From Dehalogenimonas alkenigignens (GTDB taxonomy: Bacteria; Chloroflexota; Dehalococcoidia; Dehalococcoidales; Dehalococcoidaceae), in the NCBI RefSeq assembly GCF_001466665.1, contig NZ_KQ758903.1:1671684-1735683 (forward strand): a DNA stretch of 64,000 nt, given 5' to 3'. Both the position numbers and the translations under genes were made by a program. Positions 49,552-56,331 of this stretch are shown piece after piece (positions within the stretch are counted from its first letter, which is position 1; the number at the start of each line of letters is the position of its first letter). The notes below the pieces were generated by a model, which saw only the letters and a list, made by a program, of their open reading frames with translations, was not told where the DNA came from and did no database searches.

Positions 49552-52500
49552 TTAGCTGTTGGTGACAACCAACGTTACGATTACCGAGCAGCCTCCATAG
49601 TTCTCACCGTCACCACTGTAGGTGATCTTGATGTACCACGTCCCGGCGGACGTCGGGGTGAATGACACGCCGCCATTGAACGGCATGTCGTTGACTGCCC
49701 CGGAGCCGACGGTGATGGTCTTGTTAGCGCCGTTGGGGAACTTGGAGTCCTTGGAGGCGATGACCGTGAAGGTGCCGCCAGCCGCGCCGACATCGTTAAC
49801 GGTGTTCAGAGTGAAGGTGATGTTAACCGGAGTATTCTTCACTACGGACGCAGGCAGGGCTGCGACGACAAGGCTGGTCTGGATATTGCAGTCGGCGAAG
49901 CCGATGTTGGCGAGGGCTTTAGCCTGCTGCGGGTTGGCCTTGCCGGTCGAACCCAGGATGGGATCCAGGGCGACATCGTCACCGTCCTCGTTGTAGGCGC
50001 CGAGCACCGAGCCGAGCATCTTGATGGCCGGAATATCGGTACCACCGAGGATAGCAGCGATCTCAGCCGGGCTGTAGCCAGCGGGCAACGGAGCTCCGCC
50101 GGGCATGGCAGCGTTCAGCAGGGCAGCGAGAGCCTGGTTAGAAGCGATGATCCTGGCCTGACACAGAGCGCTGCGGTTGGAACCGTCGGAGTTCTTGGCG
50201 TTGTTAGCCCAGAATACACCCATCAGGTCGTTAATGTTGGTGATCTGGCGCCAACCGAGATCAATGAAACCAACATTATCGTTATCAACCTCATCACCGG
50301 TGTAGTTGTCGAAGATCATCTCGGTGAAGTCAAGGTGGGTTGACCAGAAGCCCTGAGTACGAGTGGCCTCATTGACCTCAACGAAGACCTCGGCGTACTC
50401 AGACTGGTACTGCGGGTAGTCAACGGTGTTGCCGAACGGATCCTCGCCGTGGCCCCAGGTGGAGAAGGTGGTGTCCTGGGTGATGGTCACGTAGACGATC
50501 CAGGTCCAGGTTTCACCTGGCTCAAAGATGCCGTCGCCGTCATCACCGGAAGTCGGGGTAGAGATCGGCGAGAACGGGTATTCGACATCATTAGCCAGCA
50601 GATGAACATGGGCATCGGTCAGGTTGACATCGCCGTCGTTGGTGTCCGAGATAGTCAGGGTGACGTTGCCGTCAGCAGTGGTCTCCCAGACAAAGTCGAA
50701 CAGGGTCATAGTGGTGTGCGGCCAGTAGTTGCCGAAGTGGTTGTTGTTGTCAATCTGGCTGGAAACCAGGGTGACCGCATGACCGTTCGCGCCCAGCAGT
50801 TCAGTGCCGGTATTCAAGCCGCCGGCCAGAACCGGGGTAGCGGGGTAGGACTGGTAGTACGGCGTACCCAGTTTGTCCTGCATGACTTCAACGACGATGT
50901 ACTTGCCGGGATTGACGGTGAAGGAGTAGGCGCCGTTGACGTCGGTCACATCAGTGAACAACGGGCCAGCGTCATACTCAGCCTGGTCAAGCAAGCCGTT
51001 ACCGTTGGTGTCTTCGTAGATGCGGATGGTCCAGCCTGAAAGCAGGACTTCATCATCGGCGTTGCCGAGGATGTTATCCACGCCGTCAGCATCACGTACA
51101 CCATCAGCGTCGTACTTATCGTTGAACTTGTAGCCGGACTTTTCAGCCGTGGTCCAGTTGCCAAAGTCGTTGCCCGTCAGGGCAGCGCCGGAGGTGAAGG
51201 TCTCTTCGTGATAGCCGGAGACCGGGTAGGACTGCGTCCAGCCAGCCTGGGCTACTTCCTTGACCTTCCAGGTGCCAGGATTGATGCCGGTGATGGTGTA
51301 GGTGCCATCAGCGGCGGTGGTGGCAAAGGGCTCATTAGCGTCCTTGACGCCGTTGTCGTTGTAGTCGACGTAGATCACCCAGCCAGCCAGACCGGTATCT
51401 TCGGCGTCCTTGTCACCGTCGGCATTCATGTCTTCAAACTTCATGCCGCTCTTCGAAGCCGTGGTCCAGTTGCCAAAGTCGTTGCCGGAATAAGTTTGAC
51501 CGCCAACGAAAGTCTCCTCGTGGTAACGGCCAAACGCATCTGATGTAGCCGGATATGAGGCAAACCAGCCAGCCTGGAGTACCTCTCTAACTCTCCAGGT
51601 TCCCGGAGCGACGTTGTTGATGGAATAGGTGCCGTCACCCGCGGTTACAGCGGAGGGTTCCGTGGCGGCGTCGAACACGCCGTTGTTGTTGTAGTCAACA
51701 TAGATGGTCCAACCGCCGAGGCCGGGTTCGCCGTTGTCCCAGACCCCGTTGGCGTTCAGGTCATGGAACTTGGTACCAGTCTTAGTGGCGAAGGACACAT
51801 TGCCGAAGTTGACGTTGTGCTGCATAGGCGCAGCGTCGGTTAGGGAAACAATCCAGCCCCATTCGGCCAAATGAGCAGGGCCGATAGCGGCCTTAATATT
51901 ATTCGGGAAATTGTCGATGAGGGAAGAGTTAGCGCCCGGTGGGACGTTTCCAACGTTATAAGGAAACGTCTGTGTCCAACCCGCAAGGGGTGGATCACCA
52001 GGACCCACATGCTCGCCAATGTACCATATCCCTTCGGTCAGGTTAGGGAATGAGTAAAAACCATTGGCGTCTGTGGTTTCGTGGACATCAATAACGATTC
52101 CACCTTCAAGGACCGAATACATATGAATGTCCCAACCCGGAATAGCGGGTTCACCAGGATCCCAAATATGATCAGCATCCCGGTCCTCGAATTTGTAACC
52201 GTCAATCAACCCCACCGGCTTGGGCGGGATGGGGATGGGAACGTCCTGCTGGCCGGTGCCCTCAACTTCCAGGTGCATATGCCCGGACGAGCCCGGTTGA
52301 TAACCTGAGCCGTTCTGCACGGAAGTGGGCCAGGCGTCGGTGGCATAGAGGTAACCGCCCCACTTTGCCAGGTCAGCATCGGTGGCATAGAAATCTTGCA
52401 GAGCGTTAGACCAGACGAAGGTGCGAGACAGGTGCGCCTGGTAGTAGATAACGATAGTGTTGGAATCTACGGTGACACCGCCCTTACCGAGGATGTCACT

Positions 52501-53073
52501 GGGGTGAATAATGAAAACGTGCTTGTCGGTCCCCGGTGCGACATCAAGATCGCCGAGGGGGACCAGGCTGCGGTTAACCTGTTCATTTGGCAGGTTAAGC
52601 AACGCGAAGTTGGTCCACGCCCACTCATCTGGATCATTCTGACCCAGCTGGGCGCCAGCGATATTATTCGCCTGGGGGCCGCCTCCAGAAGTTGGGAACC
52701 CCTGAAGGTCAGTCAGGTCGGTGGTGCCAACCTGGATGCCCCTGATGAGATCAACGAACATACCGTTGGCATCGTGGAAGTCAAAGGAAAGCACGATGTC
52801 GGGGAAATTGGCCAAACCAGGGTAATTTGTCTGGACGTTAGTAATGACGAGTTTGTAAGGTACCCACTCGCCCTCCGCCCATTGGTTACCAAGGTTGCCG
52901 CCGGTCCAGCCGGCACTATAAGCGCCACCGCCACCTACAGTCACGCGGTAACCATTAAGACTGAAGTTGGTGGCCTGTGCGCTTACCGGCACTGCCAGCG
53001 CGGGAACGAGTACCGCCGCCACGGCGGCCAGTACCCCCGCAAATACAAGGAATTTCTTAAAGACCCTTTTCAT
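49552..53073 (-). CDS. Large secreted SdrD-B-repeat surface protein (adhesin-like)
   Basis: This 1173-aa protein has a signal peptide (residues 1-32, ending AVPVSAQA) and no other membrane helix. After an N-terminal domain of about 250 residues come four SdrD-B-type Ca2+-binding repeats (about 285-765) marked by GxKFxDxNAxGxxDxGE-type openings and YSxxxxxPGxWxVxE-type ends. A beta domain (about 800-900), a TQGFWSTH-led domain (from about 909) and an Ig-like C-terminal domain (about 1075-1173) follow. No LPXTG or other sorting tail is visible, so attachment is unclear. Expression is probably under the tandem c-di-GMP-II riboswitches in its leader. It could aid attachment or biofilm formation. 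Confidence 0.88.
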   Translation of the reverse strand: MKRVFKKFLVFAGVLAAVAAVLVPALAVPVSAQATNFSLNGYRVTVGGGGAYSAGWTGGNLGNQWAEGEWVPYKLVITNVQTNYPGLANFPDIVLSFDFHDANGMFVDLIRGIQVGTTDLTDLQGFPTSGGGPQANNIAGAQLGQNDPDEWAWTNFALLNLPNEQVNRSLVPLGDLDVAPGTDKHVFIIHPSDILGKGGVTVDSNTIVIYYQAHLSRTFVWSNALQDFYATDADLAKWGGYLYATDAWPTSVQNGSGYQPGSSGHMHLEVEGTGQQDVPIPIPPKPVGLIDGYKFEDRDADHIWDPGEPAIPGWDIHMYSVLEGGIVIDVHETTDANGFYSFPNLTEGIWYIGEHVGPGDPPLAGWTQTFPYNVGNVPPGANSSLIDNFPNNIKAAIGPAHLAEWGWIVSLTDAAPMQHNVNFGNVSFATKTGTKFHDLNANGVWDNGEPGLGGWTIYVDYNNNGVFDAATEPSAVTAGDGTYSINNVAPGTWRVREVLQAGWFASYPATSDAFGRYHEETFVGGQTYSGNDFGNWTTASKSGMKFEDMNADGDKDAEDTGLAGWVIYVDYNDNGVKDANEPFATTAADGTYTITGINPGTWKVKEVAQAGWTQSYPVSGYHEETFTSGAALTGNDFGNWTTAEKSGYKFNDKYDADGVRDADGVDNILGNADDEVLLSGWTIRIYEDTNGNGLLDQAEYDAGPLFTDVTDVNGAYSFTVNPGKYIVVEVMQDKLGTPYYQSYPATPVLAGGLNTGTELLGANGHAVTLVSSQIDNNNHFGNYWPHTTMTLFDFVWETTADGNVTLTISDTNDGDVNLTDAHVHLLANDVEYPFSPISTPTSGDDGDGIFEPGETWTWIVYVTITQDTTFSTWGHGEDPFGNTVDYPQYQSEYAEVFVEVNEATRTQGFWSTHLDFTEMIFDNYTGDEVDNDNVGFIDLGWRQITNINDLMGVFWANNAKNSDGSNRSALCQARIIASNQALAALLNAAMPGGAPLPAGYSPAEIAAILGGTDIPAIKMLGSVLGAYNEDGDDVALDPILGSTGKANPQQAKALANIGFADCNIQTSLVVAALPASVVKNTPVNITFTLNTVNDVGAAGGTFTVIASKDSKFPNGANKTITVGSGAVNDMPFNGGVSFTPTSAGTWYIKITYSGDGENYGGCSVIVTLVVTNS

Positions 53074-53161
53074 GTTTCAAACCTCCTCCGTTTGCTCGTG
53101 TCTCGGGTCAGGGGCTGCCGTTTTGTGCCGTGTACCTCACCTGCTTCCTCTAAGAAAATAG

Positions 53162-53255
53162 AAAAACCGACCTTTAATCCCAGGCCGGTTTCACTACTGG
53201 CTCCCCGTCCTCCAAGTGACCAGTTACGGAGGGGCGGATTATCGCTTCCTGTCAG
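53162..53255 (-). promoter_or_regulatory. Cyclic di-GMP-II riboswitch, gene-proximal copy, with terminator
   Basis: On the minus strand the core reads CTGGTCACTTGGAGG and later AGCCAGTAGTGAAACCGGCC. This matches the c-di-GMP-II aptamer, whose known core is GGGCACUUG followed by AGUAGUGCAACCGACC. The loop GGTCACT can pair with AGTGAAACC to form the family pseudoknot, with a G-C pair changed to U-A (covariation). P1 is CAGG (53248-53251) with CCTG. AACCGGCC then pairs with GGTCGGTT before five T, making a terminator whose 5' arm overlaps P1 and the pseudoknot. The gene start is 89 bases downstream. Confidence 0.82.
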
Positions 53256-53348
53256 GCGGATATATGCAGTCAAATCCCTTTGTGCCGGTTCTCCCCCTTA
53301 TACTTCAGGATTGTAACGGGCGGTAAAGGCTTTGCGGTATCCGTATGT

Positions 53349-53382
53349 TTACGTAATTTCGCATATGCGGTTACGTAATTTC
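53349..53382. repeat. Direct repeat TTACGTAATTTC, 22-bp period, between the two riboswitches
   Basis: Two identical 12-mers at 53349-53360 and 53371-53382 flank a CGCATATGCG palindrome at 53360-53369. A period of two helical turns suggests a protein-binding site. No known operator is recognised. Confidence 0.6.
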
Positions 53383-53420
53383 CATAGATGCCGCGGGCGG
53401 CGGTTTGTCCTCCTCCAAAA

Positions 53421-53511
53421 GAAAAACCGGCCTCTCCCAAGCCGGTTTCACTGTTGGCTCGCCGGGCCCCAAGTGACCAAATTGGGGGGCGCCGGGTCAC
53501 AGCCTCCTGGA
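53421..53511 (-). promoter_or_regulatory. Cyclic di-GMP-II riboswitch, distal copy, with terminator
   Basis: The minus strand carries TTTGGTCACTTGGGG and later GAGCCAACAGTGAAACCGGC, the same conserved core as the gene-proximal copy. The stem CCGG-C-GCCCC / GGGGC-CCGG closes the central hairpin, GGTCACT can form the pseudoknot with AGTGAAACC, and P1 is CCAGG with CTTGG. The terminator AACCGGC...GCCGGTTTTT overlaps the 3' strand of P1. Folding of the bound aptamer should disrupt the terminator, an ON switch. The transcript start predicted from the promoter falls at the aptamer's 5' end. Confidence 0.82.
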
Positions 53512-53517
53512 TATTCC

Positions 53518-53546
53518 ATACTAAGGCTGCGTATAGGTGAAGTCAA
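53518..53546 (-). promoter_or_regulatory. Promoter of the riboswitch-controlled surface-protein gene
   Basis: On the minus strand TTGACT and TAGTAT are separated by exactly 17 bp. The expected start point near 53511 coincides with the first bases of the distal aptamer. Confidence 0.6.
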
Positions 53547-53886
53547 GATGACTAAACCTCACCAATCCTTACTTTTTGAGGGTATTTTCAGAAAGGGGCT
53601 GATAATCTGATGGTTTATACCTGGTAGTTATTACAATACGTTATTGTTTATCGGGTTGCGGGGGTATGAAACAAGCATTTGAGGAAGGGGGGAGGGGATG
53701 GGTGGTGGGCTACGGTGTACGACAGACAGAACTCCGGTGTTTGAGATAGTGTTCGATGCCCTATAGCAAGCCGGTTCGAGTCATGCTTATGCGGAGCCCG
53801 AGGAACAATAGGTAGTCCTGAAAAGAGTATTTGAACACAATTTCTACCTGACGATTTTGGATTTCATGACATGGTCGAGATTGTTT
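53547..53886. other. 340-bp intergenic region upstream of the surface-protein promoter
   Basis: No gene is supported. CAATACGTTATTG, a near-palindrome, lies at about 53634-53646; AATACGTTATT also occurs at 45381-45391 before the cytochrome-hup promoter. The region marks the step from typical composition to AT-rich island DNA. Confidence 0.4.
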
Positions 53887-54717
53887 TCAAAATCCGGGCA
53901 ATGTCCTTGTGCCGGTTGCAGAGTGGTGAATTGCCTTTTGCCAAAAATCTTGCCCCCTAGGGTGTTTTGTCGCAAAAACCATGTAATATAGGGGCACATT
54001 TTTGGTGTTGACCACGGAAACTTCAGTCGGATACTGCTGACCAAGATAACCTAAAGACGAGAGTTGATGCCGATAATGATCTAAAAGTGACCTTGTGCGT
54101 TGATTAGGCAAAGCGTTAGCTACTAGTTTTCGCCATTTCCCATCGTCCCCAAAAAATTGATCCAATGAGGTCGTGTTCGACTCGATCGCCCGTTTAATCC
54201 CTCCGATTTGGAATACGAGGATGATGTCCACACGGCGGGATCCTGTTAGAGCCCGAAGTGTCTTAAAATCTATATCCCACGTGAATGGGTCGATGAAGGC
54301 CAGACATAAAGCATTCGGTGGGATGAAATTGACGATCTTGTTTATGATTTCACTATTATTACAATTCCCTGGAAGGATTAGTTTTTCACTGGCTGCGTTA
54401 ATGGACTGGGATCGGGCGTTCAACGAATTGATATGACTCTCATCTGAATCGACAAAAACATAATGTGTAAAAGGAGGCATTTGGCTCAGAGCAATCATTG
54501 GCGATCCTTGAATTGTTTCCCCGGTACCGCGAACAGTACACAATCCGGGTCCGGCAAATAGGTCTAAATAGACCGTCTCAGGCCACCGGCTTTTCATGCC
54601 GTTCGTAAACAATGAAGAATAGTACCTTAAGTAGTGGAGTTTATTTTTTGCCCATGGGCCCAATTCTAAGAGGGGGTAGCCGTCTGAATTTGGTTTTGAC
54701 TTACAGCGATCGCACAC
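53887..54717 (-). CDS. tcmP: Three-Cys-motif partner protein TcmP
   Basis: The 276-aa protein begins MCDRCKSKPNSDGYPLLELGPWAKNKLHYL and contains VYLDLFAGPGLC, the methyltransferase-like glycine motif of TcmP. CLAFIDPFTWDIDFKTLRAL and DIILVFQIGGIKRAI follow. TcmP genes occur beside three-Cys-motif (Gp37/Gp68) genes, as here. The fold resembles a Rossmann methyltransferase, but activity is unproven. The pair may act in mobile-element or phage-related biology. GC is lower than in the core genome. Confidence 0.87.
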   Translation of the reverse strand: MCDRCKSKPNSDGYPLLELGPWAKNKLHYLRYYSSLFTNGMKSRWPETVYLDLFAGPGLCTVRGTGETIQGSPMIALSQMPPFTHYVFVDSDESHINSLNARSQSINAASEKLILPGNCNNSEIINKIVNFIPPNALCLAFIDPFTWDIDFKTLRALTGSRRVDIILVFQIGGIKRAIESNTTSLDQFFGDDGKWRKLVANALPNQRTRSLLDHYRHQLSSLGYLGQQYPTEVSVVNTKNVPLYYMVFATKHPRGQDFWQKAIHHSATGTRTLPGF

Positions 54718-54747
54718 GATTCCTCCAGACGTCGTTCTTTTTATTGG

Positions 54748-55476
54748 CTACGATTTCATCAAGAGAATTTCGGGTAATTCCTTCCACAACTGGCCATCCA
54801 ATAGTGCAAGTTGTTCACCTCGTTTGTTCCTGGTACCACCAAGCTGTTTAAGAAAAAACGGGAGCTTGACCAGGGAGCATTGATCGCGTATCTCCCTTAC
54901 CCAGTTCAAATCCATAGTGCGTGCGCCAGGCCCACTCTCCCCTCCTACTATCACCCAATCCAAATCCTCAAGTGGCAAATTCAGTTGACCTAACAATGGC
55001 TCACAAGACACAAATTTCACTGCAGCCGGTACTTTTTTCAGCTTCTCAAGGCGCCAAATATAATCCTGATTCTCGACGGTTACGCCCATCAAGAGATTAC
55101 TTGGCCATGATAAATAGGGTGAGATTTCTAAAAGACGTGACGCCCGTTTCGTAAGTATCTGAAACCTGTGCCAAGAAGCAGTACGGATCGTTGTAAATAC
55201 AGCTTCGATAAATTCGAGAGGTATTTGCTCGTGGAAAAGGTCAGACATGGAATTGACAAAAATCTGAGTTGGGCGCTTCCAACTCAGGGGGAGGCCAATT
55301 AAATCATCATGCAGGGTAACCCGAAAACCATTTGTGTATCTTGGGTTACCCATACATTTTAATCGATTGGCGAACCTTGCGGCATAGCAATGGGCGCAAC
55401 CGGGTGATATCTCAGAACATCCGGTCACCGGATTCCAAGTCGCCTGTGTCCATTCGATAGATGACTCAAAAGACAT
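54748..55476 (-). CDS. Gp37/Gp68 family (DUF5131) three-Cys-motif protein
   Basis: I start at ATG 55476 after AAGGCGG, giving 242 aa; a longer frame extends to 55527. The N-terminus SSIEWTQATWNPVTGCSEISPGCAHCYA carries the three-Cys motif (C-x6-C-x2-C-Y), which resembles a radical SAM-like cluster-binding site. IFVNSMSDLFHEQIP, RFQILTKRASRL and PLLGQLNLPLEDLDWVIVGGESG are other family marks. It is encoded 30 bp before tcmP, as usual. Function is unknown; members are found in phages and prophages. Confidence 0.87.
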   Translation of the reverse strand: MSFESSIEWTQATWNPVTGCSEISPGCAHCYAARFANRLKCMGNPRYTNGFRVTLHDDLIGLPLSWKRPTQIFVNSMSDLFHEQIPLEFIEAVFTTIRTASWHRFQILTKRASRLLEISPYLSWPSNLLMGVTVENQDYIWRLEKLKKVPAAVKFVSCEPLLGQLNLPLEDLDWVIVGGESGPGARTMDLNWVREIRDQCSLVKLPFFLKQLGGTRNKRGEQLALLDGQLWKELPEILLMKS

Positions 55477-55596
55477 TAATACCGCCTTGATCAATCGAGC
55501 CATTTTAACACTTAAAGGGACAGCCACGCTAAACCTTGGGGCCGTACCTTCATCGGCAGTGATTGTTAAGTCAATCGCCCCGAATCTTATCGTTCG

Positions 55597-55785
55597 CTAA
55601 TCCTCAGGGGGTGTTTTATGTAGACACCTTGGACCGGTTTTTGGATACTTACGCGCGACTTTAACCATTGCCAAATAATAACTACATTGTTGTCTTGCTT
55701 GCTTAGTAGCCTCATTTTCCATGCATGTACGACAATTCGGCATGTCAAGACATGTGCAACCTCCGGGGTGATTTTTCCCAGCCAT
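55597..55785 (-). CDS. 62-aa Cys-rich small protein
   Basis: A short frame with TTGGAG seven bases before its ATG encodes a protein with six Cys (10, 12, 18, 21, 34, 54), including CTC and NCRTC patterns. The spacing suggests a small metal- or Fe-S-binding unit. A competing overlapping frame (55587-55802) lacks this regularity. It lies between the unknown 151-aa gene and the three-Cys gene; a link to the latter is possible. I do not recognise a family. Confidence 0.5.
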   Translation of the reverse strand: MAGKNHPGGCTCLDMPNCRTCMENEATKQARQQCSYYLAMVKVARKYPKTGPRCLHKTPPED

Positions 55786-55808
55786 ATTTCTCCAAGTCCC
55801 AATTACGA

Positions 55809-56264
55809 CTAAGTGCGTCCTCTTCGATTAAGAGTTCTGAACCATGAGGAGAATTCTTGTCTCGTCATCGTAGAATTGATGGTTTGTACAGGAGCAGAGG
55901 CCGTTGCGTCTACATTTTGAACTTCCATCAATAGAACTTGATCTTCGCATGAAGTGCCAGCTTTTGAGTAGTTTACAAGAAATAATTTGGCCCCAATGAC
56001 TTGCGAAAGTTTCCAAAGAGATATAAATTTCATTGAATTTTTCATGAAATACCTGTTAGGATGGCTAGATAAAGGTGTAATCCCTCTTGTTGATTGTTTT
56101 TCCTCACAAAGTAGAAATTCCACAATGACATAGCGTTTATTTTCATGATCCCATTGAATTCGATCAAAATTGATTGCGTATGTCGGATCGCCAGCCAACA
56201 TTTCTTTTACAAATTCAACAGCGCTAGAATCTTCAGATCCTAATGGTTTACTTTCATTTACCAT
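55809..56264 (-). CDS. Hypothetical protein, 151 aa, possible nuclease-like core
   Basis: No family is recognised. I start at ATG 56264, with GAGGG upstream; an ATG at 56279 lacks such a site. YAINFDRIQWDHENKRYVIVE followed by CEEKQ has the order Asp - strand - Glu/Lys seen in some PD-(D/E)XK nucleases, and KLSQVIGAKLFLVNYSK looks like a following helix-strand pair. This is only a suggestion. The gene is AT-rich compared with its surroundings and lies 67 bp downstream of the restriction gene. Confidence 0.6.
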   Translation of the reverse strand: MVNESKPLGSEDSSAVEFVKEMLAGDPTYAINFDRIQWDHENKRYVIVEFLLCEEKQSTRGITPLSSHPNRYFMKNSMKFISLWKLSQVIGAKLFLVNYSKAGTSCEDQVLLMEVQNVDATASAPVQTINSTMTRQEFSSWFRTLNRRGRT

Positions 56265-56331
56265 TCTATAATCCCTCATTGAATATCATTTAGGATAATG
56301 CGAATATGAGTTGATGTGATTTAGGTTCTTT

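Noticed and set aside
52396-53316. A 306-codon frame opposite the surface-protein gene and its leader
   Set aside because: It overlaps the signal-peptide end of the surface protein and the gene-proximal riboswitch; no independent support.
53421-53511. Cobalamin, glycine or c-di-GMP-I riboswitch as identity of the leader RNA
   Set aside because: The cobalamin B12 box, glycine-aptamer repeats and the GCAAACC/GAAA core of c-di-GMP-I are absent, while the c-di-GMP-II pseudoknot core is present in both copies.
55587-55802. A 71-codon frame overlapping the Cys-rich small gene
   Set aside because: The overlapping 62-codon frame has a ribosome site and regular Cys spacing, while this one has neither.
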